A stretch of DNA of 28,995 nucleotides from Pholiota molesta (Eukaryota > Basidiomycota > Agaricomycetes > Agaricales > Strophariaceae): the NCBI GenBank assembly GCA_014925825.1, contig JACGCK010000397.1, forward strand, positions 1 to 28,995. The letters run 5' to 3'. Under the pieces are notes generated by a model. The model saw only the letters and a program-made list of their open reading frames with translations. It made no database searches and had not been told where the DNA came from. Positions 11,701-22,913 of this stretch are shown piece by piece (the stretch's first letter is position 1; every line of letters begins with the position of its first letter). The translations under genes and the position numbers were made by a program.

Positions 11701-14700
11701 CTACATTTGGTGTACCAGCATGATGCAGAAATTCTGGTACTCACTGGATGGCACCCTTTCTATAGGCTATTGCTCAACACCACTCATCTTCCTGTTTATA
11801 CGGAGTGGTTGTCAAAGAACCCCCCTTAAATTGACATCATAAATTAACCTCACTCATCTTAACACAGCAGGATTGATATTGACTGTGAACCAGCATACGG
11901 AAAAGTGTAACATCTAGTATTTACTGTCAGGCATTGGCAGTTGAATGGCCCATGGGATATAAGGAATTTGCCGCTTTGAATAGTGCCTAATTGTGACATA
12001 CATATATATGATACCCCGCAACAAAATTAACCCCACATATTGCGCCTATCAAAGTAACTGTGCTAATAATAGCAAATTCGCAGAGCAGCTGTAGGCAGCT
12101 GTCCAATGACGAAGTGTCTAGTACATACGGCGGTATGGCTCGTCAAAATCTCACTGGAAGACGGGTCCCTAGTTGAATATTTTAGGGCTATCGAGCTTGT
12201 CTTATCCGTCTCGAGATTCAGAATCTTACTTGAAATTCAAATATTGTACATATCTTCTTTGTTATTCGACGTCTTCCGATTCCGAATGAATGGGCCGGGC
12301 CGTTCTTATTGACGCCCAACATATAACTGACTTATACCATGATATGTAACACCGTAAGCATTTGGCTTGAACTGAAGATTGACAGATGGAAGCAGAAGAA
12401 TCACCAAATGCCGCAGGTAACGTAGGAATTGTGCTAGCGACCCTGCTTTGACTGAAAACCATTATGGCTGAGGCTGAGGTCTGATAAAATCAAAATTTAC
12501 GACAGAACCCTAAATTCCGAGCCCCATCAGCCATAATCCGTTCGCAAAAACCGGCATATACATAGCCATGGCCTTCCCGTTGGGCGATGAGCAACTTGCG
12601 AATGGAATGTCCGACTCCGAGATCTCATTCACGTGGTACAATCGGGCCGCTTGCTAGACGTCGGGGACTGTTTCCACCCTTCACCTTATATCTTGCGAGC
12701 CAAATCGGAACGAGTAAATGATGTTTGCATTAGAGTGCTGGCTTCGCATCTACCAAGGCGATAAACTCATCTTGATATGTGCCAAGTCTCTGTCAGGTAT
12801 CCAACGACGCAACGGGCGCTTAATATTCTTCCCTTTCAAGAATCGTCTACATACAACCCAAAATACCAAACACTTGCCTACTGGAGTCCATGGCAGCCTA
12901 GTCAATGCGGCGACATGGAAAATATATCGCCCTGCTAATGGACTACGAGTACATAATCGGTCCGAAAGGACCTGCAAGTCAACTCACGAGGGTCCAAAAA
13001 TATTTGATCATCTGAAAATTCCAAGTGGTGTCCGCGAACGTTAAGCCAAAAGGTTTAAAGGTTTAAAAACTGTGTCATGTTTCGAAAGACACTATAGATA
13101 GCGTATGAATGATCTCTTCGAATCTGGCATGTTAAGCTATGTCCATTTGAGCAATGAGATGTCAACGTCTGAGGATAAGAATAATAAATAATAAGTGTGC
13201 CATATTTACTTGCTTGGTTGCCACAGATCAGGGACGCCTTTCGGTGTATAATATTCATACGTCAGTAAATAAGGAAGGCCGCAATTCCGTTCGAAGTGTA
13301 TGGACTCACGGGGGAGATGATATCTCAGGAATAAGGAAAAGGCAGCTGCAAAATCAGAACACCGTTATTTCGAAAGAAGAAATAATTACGTGCGAAGATA
13401 TTTCAACTTTTGAGCTCGTCCTTCCGCCCACCAGTCCATCCAGAACCCGACATTCGACATTCAGAATGCGTAGTTCAACGTTCAGCACTCAGCAGTCAAT
13501 AACGATTTAAACGATACTTCAATAATTCCGTTTGAACAGTGAAGGAGAGCAGAATTTGGAAGATACATGGTAGAAACTCGGTCTCGTATTTCTCCGACTC
13601 GTGCATTATTTCCACACCATCTGTCACATTAAAACCTGTTGTGAGTTGGGCGGGCCGTGAAAACGTGGACGTAGTTAGCTCACCATTACGGGCTATAGCT
13701 ACGGCGAGCGGTCGAAATAAAAAACGGAGCAGAGTGCCGATAATTGCAATTGAGCCCATTTGTAAGTAACCCCAAGTAGTTTAGGCATCTTTTAATAAGA
13801 GCGCCTGACGGGAGGTCTAGGACAGCAACAACGAGTATCTCTAGCAATAGCCTTTTCACCTCGTCAGACAGGCTTTTAAAACAGGCATTTTCCCCGCCAA
13901 GTTATTAGGCCAAAACTTGAGAATTTAGTTGAAAACGTCCGGCTTTCTAACAAATGTAGCTGCATGTGTATCGAATTCAGGGTTGTACGAGACGGTAATT
14001 CTGGCAAAAAAGAAACGCACGCTTTTGTCGCCGCTTTGATGTCCGTGCAAAAGATCTAGATTCTAGCAGCTCTCATGCTGGCCTGGCACACAGCAAGCAG
14101 ATAAAGTAGATAGATGGAGACATTCATTGGATTTCCACTGTGATACCAAATCACGAGACGTTTCAAGGAATCATCGCGCTTCAGTACTTGATAGACCGGA
14201 AGCCGGCCTCTCTATGAACAAGCTCGATAATGTGTTGATAGACAGAGAGGTCGGCCCATCGGCCTAAGTACTTGGACTCACCATCTCCTGAGAATAGATG
14301 ATAGATACAATTTTCCATGTCCATGGGATTGCCGTCACAGGAGGTACAAAGATACATATTTACCCCATTTCGTTGAGACGTCCTTGTATATGATGTGGGT
14401 AATCCAGATTGAGGCCGAGGACCACATATCTTCACAGAAAGTAGGAAGAAAAGAAAGCTTCTTGGGATTGAAAGATTCTGGAATAGGAAGTAAGCATTGG
14501 GATATTTTGACCACAAAAGAGGCTAGCATAGTATAGATTTCAAGAACAAGCACAGGCTGAGAATGCCAGCGAGACAAGACGATACATCCCGTGTTTTCCA
14601 AGTTGCAAACATTGAGTACTTGAGTTCTGGCCTTTCGACTACAAAGACAGTTCGAAGCAGAGTTCCTGGGACTGGCAATAAGCAGCTTGGACAGTTGCTG

Positions 14701-14817
14701 AACAGCATCGACATGGTTGCAATGGGGAAGGTTATGTCAACTAATTTAGGCACGTATGCACAAACTTTAATTGTAACGGGCATCACCGCGTCGCGTCGTG
14801 ACCCCCACGTTCTTTGA
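8701..14817. other. Long intergenic stretch, right part, AT-richer; no recognised gene
   Basis: About 6.1 kb with only short ORFs (up to about 124 codons) on both strands. Several have coding-like composition, for example 10677-10913 (+), 12718-13044 (+), 13154-13510 (+), and the opposed pair 13539-13769 (+)/13496-13759 (-). Another is the 14181-14897 cluster (-), one piece of which contains a C-x2-C pair (MYLCTSCDG). None carries a family motif I recognise and none could be chained into a convincing spliced gene. An ATTCAG-like imperfect repeat lies at about 13448-13500. Candidates are diverged lineage-specific genes, old transposon debris, or genes broken by missing bases. Confidence 0.45.
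13448..13500. repeat. Imperfect ATTCAG/GTTCAG-type short tandem repeat
   Basis: Degenerate units such as acattc, cattcag, cgttcag and cactcag follow one another over about 50 bp. It overlaps the end of an unrecognised ORF on the + strand. Confidence 0.4.
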
Positions 14818-15047
14818 ATCTTTCTTTCTTTGATCTTGACACTGATAAGCCGGTACACTACATATCGCCAACACCAGCCAACACCATCTGGCTCCAATTT
14901 TTTCTTCTTGGAGATCTTGAGCCTTCAATTAATTGTATCTATCGGCTTTACATCACATCTACGAGGCTATTAACATTGATATATCAGTATCTTTCGGATT
15001 TTCAGAAACGCGGGAAAGACACTTCAAAAGCACTAAGTTCTACAATC
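14818..15047 (+). promoter_or_regulatory. Presumed promoter/5' UTR of the OGFr-domain gene
   Basis: This 230-bp stretch lies directly upstream of the OGFr-domain ATG. It is AT-rich with pyrimidine patches (tttctttctttgatc near 14821). No clear TATA box can be singled out. Confidence 0.3.
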
Positions 15048-16115
15048 ATGTCTATTCCCCAAGATGTGCAAGAATTCTTGGACGGGTATCCCGACGTTCG
15101 TGAGGACACTTCGGCGACAGCGAACCTTCAATTCTATTCAGATAATCTGCGCTGCAGACCGGATGAGCGTACGATCTCTCAGATACACAAAAAGTATCCA
15201 TCTATATTTTGAATATCCGAGATTAAATTCTCGCTTATGCGCTCGTTATCTCTGGTAGATGGTTTGGAGATTATGACAAGTTGGAATATAAACATGGATA
15301 TATCCAGTGGTTGTACGTCCCTTTTTTCCTCCTTGTAATTGACATTCTTCCGAGTTTTTGGTGACTTTCGCTGATTGTAGGTTTCCTATACGGGAATACG
15401 GGATGAACTACGAATCTCAACCACTTTATAAACATGAAGTAGAGCGGATGAAGGCTGATCCTGTTATAATCCAACGCGTCATCGAGTCGTACAAGCTTAT
15501 GCTCGATTTTTACGGGATGCGATTGGCTTCAGAAGCTACTGGTCTAGTAGAACGCTCCCTTCAGCCCAAAGACTACCAAACGCGTTACCATAATCTCGTT
15601 CGTAAGTCGCCACCGACCGATGTCCTTTCTGACAGATCCGACTATTCACCGTCCCTCCCCGTGCTCCAGGATCATCCCACAACAATCTTCGCATTTCCCG
15701 CATTTTGAAGTGTCTATCCGAATTGGGGCTGGAGCGCCTCAACGCTGGGTTTCTGTTACACGTTCTGAACGAACAGAGCGAAGCGAATGAATTGAACTCA
15801 TGGGGAATACGCAGCAGCATGGATAGATGGTGGTCGAATTGCATGCGAAACGAAGAAGAAAGATCCTGGGTAGGAAATCTTATACGAAAAGTCCGCCTGG
15901 CCGAGGACGGATTCGTGTTTACACGCAAGGAATACGAGCGCGCTCTCGAACGGAGAGCCGTGACGGGGCATTTTGGAACTCTGGAAACAGAACCCCCAAA
16001 GGTAGACTCTCATGATGAACCCAGCCAAGGAGCAGAATCTCTAGACGGGGAAATGACTCAAAAGGAACAGAACAAAGAGCAGGTTTCCCAGCCAGCCGAC
16101 GAGACTCAGACGTAA
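15048..16115 (+). CDS. Opioid growth factor receptor (OGFr) conserved-domain protein, 4 exons
   Basis: Exons are 15048-15193, 15259-15312, 15381-15601 and 15670-16115, with introns of 65, 68 and 68 nt (donors GTATCC, GTACGT, GTAAGT). The product is 288 aa with no frame break. The OGFr_N signature is clear: WFGDYDKLEYKHGYIQWL spans the second exon, FPIREYGMNYESQPLYKHE begins the third, then YKLMLDFYGMRL, and NNLRISRILKCLSELGLERL in the fourth. The domain covers roughly residues 40-190, and an acidic, Gln/Glu-rich tail follows to the end. In animals the family is named for opioid growth factor receptor at the nuclear envelope; what the domain does in fungi is not established, so no function is asserted. 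The start is the first in-frame ATG after a stop-free leader. It converges on the GSKIP gene, with 171 bp between stop codons. Confidence 0.9.
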
Positions 16116-16286
16116 ATCTGAAAAGATTTTCATATCATGTATTTTTACTTCCAGCAATGTGGTGTCTAAATCTAAGCATGGCAAGTTATTCCGTCCTAAT
16201 TCCAGACGCTGTCGTTTCAATTTAAGCAATGTGAAACTTTCGACAGAAGTTGAACAAGGGACTCACATATCGTCAGGCCAAAAGCA

Positions 16287-16634
16287 TTATGAAGAAAGCT
16301 TTGAAAGCTTTGCGTAGAGCGCCTCTTGACGCTTTTTGGCATACATAGCACTTGACGCTTGCAAAAGGTCTTCTATAGTTTCATAGATCCCGGTAGTCGA
16401 GACGATCTAAGATAATAATCAGTGATGAGCCAAAAAAATGTAAAATAGCTAGGAACCCACTGAATAGCCTTGGGTAGTCAATTGGACTGTAATTTTTGGA
16501 CCGTCGAGCAGGACGATTGTGGCGATTGCCTGTTGGGGCGAAGATGACGACACAGCAAAACTTTTGATCCCGAAGGCCTGCTCGCTGAGGGCTCGGTGCA
16601 ATTCTGTGTCGCAAAAAGAAGGGGGGGAGTGCAT
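16287..16634 (-). CDS. Small GSKIP-domain protein, 2 exons
   Basis: Exon 1 is 16634-16461 and exon 2 is 16406-16287, joined across a 54-nt intron (GTGGGT...CTTAG, phase 0). The product is 97 aa, starting MHSPPSFCDTELHRALSEQ. It contains AFGIKSFAVSSS, a beta-strand-rich core (ATIVLLDGPKITVQLTTQGY) and the tail YETIEDLLQASSAMYAKKRQ. This is the GSKIP (DUF727) fold, which in vertebrates binds GSK3-beta and the PKA regulatory subunit; in fungi the domain also occurs in Clu1-type proteins, but here it stands alone. An in-frame ATG at 16724 would add 30 residues. I prefer 16634 because a CTATATAAC TATA box lies at about 16698-16706, between the two ATGs and ~65 nt upstream of the chosen one. The frame is clean. 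Confidence 0.8.
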
Positions 16635-16695
16635 GGCTTGCTTAAGGGCAAAAAAGGCTGCCAATTTTTTTGATACATGATTGAGGACTCGGCGC

Positions 16696-16706
16696 AGGTT
16701 ATATAG
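16696..16706 (-). promoter_or_regulatory. TATA box of the GSKIP-domain gene
   Basis: The minus strand reads gcCTATATAAcc here, about 65 nt upstream of the ATG at 16634. Its position argues against translation starting at the farther ATG (16724). Confidence 0.55.
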
Positions 16707-16724
16707 GCCTGCTAAGCTTGCCAT

Positions 16725-17307
16725 CGCGGATTGGCGATCGAGACCCCTTGGCTTGGATCTTGCGAGGCGTCACACCAGAACAGGTGGCGCTGGGGCCTCC
16801 CAGGCGGTTGCACGCACAATGCAATGCTTGCGAAGTGCGAAGCAGGAAGTACTCTGCAACAGATAGTCAAGGGTTGAGAGGATGAAGTGATGGCATAAAT
16901 TAAAATATGTTGCGCTTGTGCGCGGGCGTGCGGACAGATGGCAAAATCCTGAAGAAGACAGTCTATGATCGGGATCTACCGCAGTAAATTTCCTCATAGA
17001 TGATGCGTATGGTCTGTAAATTGCTCACAGCTCGAAAAAATCGGGTGTTCTGCTGAAATTTTGTACGGTGTACTATGAAAAAGATTGCGCGTGGATTTTC
17101 CGAGTCTGGCATCCAAGTATATTCCGAATGCAGGGTCGCTGTATGGTCTTACCAAATCTGTGAGGTTTCGAGATCTATATTGGGTATTTGCCTTCTCTGG
17201 TGAACAGGTTCCCAGTAAATGCTGATAACAATGTGAAAAATATGAGGATGCATCGATTAGAAATGCGGATGGTACCGGGAACAAACAGTTGAGAACATAA
17301 TTAATTT
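16725..17307. other. Intergenic stretch, nothing recognised
   Basis: Holds the upstream region of the GSKIP gene. ORFs on both strands, such as 16994-17284 (-), are short and motif-free. Confidence 0.4.
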
Positions 17308-17823
17308 ATGGGCAGCATGGACTGCATGGACAGAACCATCTATTTCCATTATGACATTAGTAAGTATAACGTACGAATGCCTAATTTTCTTGTCTTTTTT
17401 ATATTCGATGATGCAAGCAGCACTCAAAGGATTCCATCTTCAAGGATATATATCCCAGGACGTGTAGAAAATATTTGCATTACTTCGAAGAAGAATTCCA
17501 TGGGTAAACGAGTGTGGATTATTCACGGAGATTCCATGTGTTGTACCCTACAACTTGAACATGATCTGAAGATTGTCATTTTGTGACATGTGCGGTGGGA
17601 ATTGGTATTCCGGAATGTAGATGCATGCGCAGCCTCGAAATGGACTCGAAGACCCTTTGTTGAATGGTATATGAATTCGGTCGAGCGTGTTCGCTACCCC
17701 AAAAAAGCTAGAGCGGCCCGTATGTATATGGCAAAATGGACGAAAGATTCGACGAGAGCTGATTACGTTTGCAGACAGTGCTTTGAACAATTGAAGTCGG
17801 AGGACCTAGGGGGAATTGGATAA
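17308..17823 (+). CDS. Possible unrecognised + strand gene or gene remnant with one in-frame stop
   Basis: One reading frame stays open for 172 codons except for a single TGA at 17584-17586. The first half begins MGSMDCMDRTIYFHYDI and contains a plausible intron donor (GTAAGT at 17361) and acceptor (GCAG at about 17417-17420). The second half contains WTRRPFVEWYMNSVERV, KARAARMYMAKWTKDS and ADYVCRQCFEQ, with coding-like composition including a C-x2-C pair. I do not recognise a family. It could be the exon pair of a spliced gene whose intron removes the TGA, a decayed gene, or chance. Confidence 0.25.
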
Positions 17824-18376
17824 AAAACTGAAAGCACATGCAGAACAGGTTCAAGTGAGGGTGGATGAGTTTTATTTGGCGCTGTTATGGCTGCGTTGGG
17901 TTTGCTCGTGCTCGGTAATGGCGGCATCGAGCAAGGACCTTGTCGTACGCGCCGCGAGCAGGCCACCGCGACCGACAACGTTCGTGACATATACCATCTC
18001 TGTATCTCTGTATTCTCTCTACGACGTTCTCCTTCCCAGTTACCCCGCCCGCGCCCGGAAATACATTGTATTTCTCGCCATATATCCTAATTCACAGTGC
18101 AAGTCCAACTCTATCAACTACGCTAATCGCCTTGTGGTCTCTTTCCATCTTTCCAGGTCCATATAACTGTCAACCCCCCCCCCCCCCCCCCCCTACTATC
18201 TTCACTATTCGGTTGGCTTGTGGTATACCAGACCGATACCGGTTCCATCGCGCCCAACTCCACCCGGCATATCTTTAAATCCTTCGGGCCTCCGATCTCA
18301 AACATTAGCGTCTTTTATCGCAATTTAGTGGATGCTGGGTTAAAGTTGATATTCATTGGTGCGTGATGCTTCTTCC
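17824..18376 (+). promoter_or_regulatory. Upstream region of the RasGEF gene with C20 homopolymer
   Basis: A pyrimidine-rich stretch (ctccttcccagttaccccgc and similar) precedes the RasGEF start, as is common near fungal transcription starts. A run of 20 consecutive C spans 18174-18193, about 185 nt upstream of the chosen ATG. A 5' UTR intron is possible but not demonstrated. Confidence 0.4.
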
Positions 18377-21300
18377 ATGGTCCTGCACGACTCTTTCCAT
18401 GAGACCCGCTCAACAAACATGGCTTACGACCACTCGATATACCTGCAGGTTCCATCTAACGCTACCGCGATGCATTCGCGTCTTGCCATTGATACCACGG
18501 CTGGTTATAATTCTGGCCCATCTCATACCAAGACGCAGTTTCGAGAGCGCAGCATTTCACCATCATTCAATTCAGCTGGGTCTAGTACTGGCCGCAACAT
18601 ATACCAACGAGGTCGCAGTACATCCAACGCATCTACTACTTCAACACTATCAATTATATCCCCTTCATCTTCCTCCACAAATGCCTCGACGACATCACTA
18701 GCTATACCCACCTCGAGACAACGTTCTCGCTCAAGGTCTCGTTCAATCAGTCCTCCAATCGACGAAACGGTGCGACTTGGCACGGAATATGTCCTTGCAA
18801 TGCATGATTACTCTGCGGATCCTCCGAATCCGACGTGTCTTTCTTTTCGCACTGGGCAGGTCATTCATGTGTTAAACCGACATGGAAGTGGGTGGTGGGA
18901 CGGAGAATTGGAGGGAAGAAGAGGGTGGTTTCCGAGCAATTATGTGAATGCAGAGATGACGCCCCTCACGGAAGAAGAGCCTGTGGGGATGATTGTGAGT
19001 ACTGTTATACATACGATAAGATGGCATCAGCTAATTATAATTTAGTCGGAATCCCGCCATCACGTCCATAATAAATCTTCTGCATCCGCAACATCATGGA
19101 CTACTATATCGTCTGGAACTCAACTTCAACGAGATGAACATAGTCGTAACCCTTCAATAACAAGCGAACCATCCGAACAAGATGTGGATCCATATTGCCC
19201 ACCACTTATGGTTCCTCTTCTACACGGACTTTCCCTTCTACAAAATGCTGTACGAGCGAATCGCATAACCCATTTCCAACCTTCAACCGCGTGCATCATT
19301 GGTTGTGTACGTTCTATTCTGGCGTCGACTGGAACCTTGCAACGAGACGCTGCAATCCTGCGACGGTTTCCGACTCTCAGTGAAGAACGTAAACAATTGC
19401 TAGTGAATCTAGCTTCACTAGTTGCTCAGAGCAAAAAAGCGTCGGAAGGAAATCTGGATGACCAGGAACTCGCGCAAGAGGTGGAAACGATGCTACGGCT
19501 AGGAGGGCAGGCGTTCTCACGTGTCCGGTCGTTTCTAACCGTGGCGATAAAGTGTGGCATAGAACTCCCAGAAGAACAGGATATTGCCCGGACGGCTACT
19601 CCAGGCTCGGAAGGGAGCCAAGCGTACAAAGATTATGGCCATGAGGACGATGAGAACTCGCCCACACGGACGCCTACCCAACACCGAGGGCGCGATCCCA
19701 GTGGCATGGTTCCGAGACCAGGATCCGGGCTTGTGGGGCCCCGTGCAAGGGAAAACGGATCGGATTCTGGTAATAGCCCCGGACTTGTCAAATCCTTAGC
19801 TCGAGCACGACAAGAGCAATATCTCCTCAAGGACCGTAATACAACCCCACAGCATAAACTCAACCTATCAATCAGTAGTATCTCGTCCTCATCCTCCCTC
19901 TCATCACAAGAATCTACACCTGCCGAACCTCCTCCATTTCCTTGTGGACCTTCAACGGCGGCACAGGTCATGGAAGCCCTTAGATTCACTCACGACCACT
20001 ATCTTTCCACTATCGCTGCCTTCATCGGCCACGCTCATTCTCATTCTCGGACGTCGTACGCATCTAGTACAGGCGTGTTGTACGACCTTGTCAAAGAAAT
20101 CGTGGAAATGGTTTGCAAACTTCTCACCATCGTTGAGGCCGTGATGCAGCATCCAGATGTACCAGGAAACCGAGTAGGCAACTTAAAGGCGGCCAAAGAG
20201 GGACTGTATAACGTCACTAGCGCTTTGGCGGAGTCCGTTCGCCTTTTGACGCTATCACTTCCTTCTACGATATCAGAGGAGGACGAGAAGAAGATTTTAC
20301 TGCGCTCAGCTACGGGCGCTTTGAAAGCCGGCGCTGACTGTGTAGCCGCAGTGAAAGTCTGTCTTAACCGATCATTTGGAGACCGACCTTTCATCGTCAA
20401 CTTGCCGAATGTCGAAAACGTAATTAGGGCGCCGTTCACTCCTCTGAGAACAAATGCGCCCAATACCCCGAGGTCGCTCAGCTTGAATAACTCAGGTAGT
20501 GCATATCGCCTGAATGGAATGGAGGACGAAGACTTGACTATCCAAGCCCAAACACCCTCGCCCGTTCAACGTCCGCGCGAAATCTCATCCGGCTCGGAGA
20601 CGAACATTCTGACCAGATCATCCTGGGTGCATTCGGACGAAACTCGTGCTACATCACCGGACGAGGCCAGGCCGCTCGCTCCGTATGGTTCTGTCGAACG
20701 CGATTTGCCCTCTCCTACTTCACTGGCGAATACCGATGAGACCGGCACCACATGGGAAGGTAGTCTCAACGATAGAGAGATGGGCGAGAAGCTCATCAAC
20801 GGAGAGATACCCAGCGTGCCCATGTCAGGGTACCCCATGGATCCTAATGATCTCGGATGGATCTACGGTCACGATTACCCGGTCGACGATGCTGCGTATA
20901 ACAGCGAAGGCCATCTCGTCGGTGCCACCATTGAAGTCCTCGTCGAAAAGATGACCCCACATGACAGCATTGTCGATCCGGCCTTTGCAGCCATCTTCTT
21001 CTTGACGTTCCGCCTCTTCTCGAATCCTTGTGAAATGACTGATGCCCTTGTGGAACGCTTCAACTTGAAGGCGCCCAACGTCGTTAGGGAAGAGGATCTG
21101 AATGTATGGCAACAGAGAAAGGGCATCCCTGTGAGGCTAAGAGTCTCGAATTTTGTCAAGACTTGGGTCGAGCTTTATTGGCGTACGGGGGTAGATGATG
21201 TTGCCCTTCCTTCTCTGATTTTGTTTACTGAGATGGGTTTGGCGCCCATGTTCCCTGGGCCAGCCGCGCGTATCATGGAGCTTCTTCAAATGCGCAGCGA

Positions 21301-22570
21301 ATCCTCCGACATGACTGTCAGCCCAAGAGGAGACCGCATACGCGATCCTGGGATGTCTATCAATCCTCCGACTGTTACCACCCCAGTCACTGAAGTCCCT
21401 CGACCGACAATGACGAAAGCCCTCCTCGCGAACCTCAGGAAGAAGGATTTCGAACACATTTCCATCACTGACTTTGACGCTTTGGAGCTTGCGCGCCAGC
21501 TAACGGTGATTGAATGCAATCTGTATTGCGCAATCCAACCGGAGGAAATTCTGGAGAGTGGTCAAGAGGGCGCGGCGCCTCCTGTCAATGTGCGGGCTAT
21601 CAGTTCATTGAGCACTGCGATAACTGGTTGGGTTGCGGAAAGTATTCTGAATGAACCGGATCTCAAGAAGCGGACGCTGTTGGTGAAGTTTTTCGTGAAG
21701 GTTGCGGACGTGCGTGGTCTATTCATTCTCCCCTTGACGTAATCCTAATTAAATTTGTCTTTCATCCATCCAGCGCTGTACTAGCATGAATAATTTCAGC
21801 ACATCGCGTTCAATACTAGCTGCATTGGACTCCTCCGTTATTTCCAGACTGCGCCAAACCTGGATGGTATGTCTGCATTTTACATGTACGAATCAATGCT
21901 GATTCCCGTGATTTTAGGGTCTGTCGCAAAAATACAAGGCCCATGTTGAATCACTCCGAAGGCTGGCTGACCATAGTCGGAATTATCACGAGTACCGCAG
22001 CAAACTACGTAACACAGCACCTCCTGCTGTGCCGTTTTTGGGTATGCTTTTGCTGGGAATCCTGTTTACAATTCTTGGCTGACTAATTACCTGATTTCTA
22101 GGCTTGTACCTCACTGATGTTACCTTCTGCCGAGAAGGAAATCCTTCGCATCGAGCATCACCTTCGAACCCAAGCAGGAAGCTTCTTAACTTCAATAAAT
22201 ACCACAAACTTGCTAGAATTGTCCAAGGTTTGTGACGCGATATCGACTCTGCCTGCTTGTTGATATGAAATTTATTGGTTTAGATATGCAACGATTTCAG
22301 ATTCCGTACAATCTCAAGGGTATACCGGAGGTCCAGGAATATCTCAATATATGTTTTGAAAAATCTAAACATCATGGCGATCTCCAGGATCTTTACCGTC
22401 GAAGGTACGTGTGCATGTATTGTATCTCTATCATCTTCAACTAATTGGTCCTTTGCAATAGTCTTTTGGTGGAACCAAAACAAGCAGCCGACCAGCCGCC
22501 AGCCAATGACGTGCGCCAACTGTTCAATTGGGCAACGCGGTCGCAATCACAAACTACTTCGTCTTCATAA
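18377..22570 (+). CDS. CDC25: SH3-RasGEF protein, Cdc25-type Ras guanine-nucleotide exchange factor, 7 exons
   Basis: Exons: 18377-18994, 19046-21709, 21774-21866, 21918-22041, 22102-22227, 22284-22404, 22462-22570; introns are 51-64 nt and GT-AG. The ~1284-aa product has a Ser-rich N-terminus. An SH3 domain at about residues 137-195 has YVLAMHDYSAD, GWWDGEL and GWFPSNYV. A long helical/linker region follows, then RasGEF_N at about 825-930 (VGATIEVLVEKMTPHD, FLTFRLFSNP). The catalytic RasGEF domain runs from about 1010 to the C-terminus (DALELARQLTVIE, VKFFVKVAD, YLTDVTFCREG, KLARIVQDMQRF). SH3 plus RasGEF is the Cdc25 arrangement: it loads Ras with GTP at the membrane upstream of adenylyl cyclase or MAPK signalling. 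The frame is perfectly clean across 3855 coding nt. The start is uncertain: ATG 18377 is used, but a downstream in-frame ATG (about 18419) has the better context (acATGG). Confidence 0.9.
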
Positions 22571-22913
22571 TCGCGAGATATACTCGTCTTCAACAAATTT
22601 ATATTCTTATTTATACCATTTGTGGCTTCAACGATTGTCTGTAATTTTTTTTCACCGGACCTCCGATCATCTTTCGAACTTGTGTCTCTGGAATTTATTT
22701 CGATTTTGTCTTATCTCGTTTTGTTTTCTTCGAATGTTCACTCATTGCATTTTTACCACATAATCTCTGCTCCTGTTTGTTTACTATGTAATAATTAGTG
22801 TCGAAGACTAGTGATTTCTATAATGAATAGAGGAAGATTCATTATTCTAGTCTGTTTCTACTCTCTAGATAAATTTCAACAAGAGGTAATGACGCCCAGT
22901 GAGGCTCAACACT
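22571..22913. other. Convergent 3' intergenic region
   Basis: This 343-bp AT-rich stretch lies between the stop codons of the RasGEF gene (+) and the F-box gene (-) and should contain both 3' UTRs and polyadenylation sites. No gene is visible. Confidence 0.5.

Noticed and set aside
3501..14817. tRNA, 5S rRNA or mating pheromone precursor (CAAX) genes in the gene-free stretch
   Set aside because: No GTTCGANNC-type B box in a tRNA-like context and no short ORF ending in a CaaX motif were found by eye.
16994..17284. 96-codon minus-strand ORF upstream of the GSKIP gene
   Set aside because: No recognisable motif, no supporting splice structure, and the plus strand is equally open in parts.
19633..21457. 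Minus-strand ORFs of 90-140 codons inside the RasGEF gene
   Set aside because: Shadows of the long clean exon 19046-21709, with no motifs of their own.
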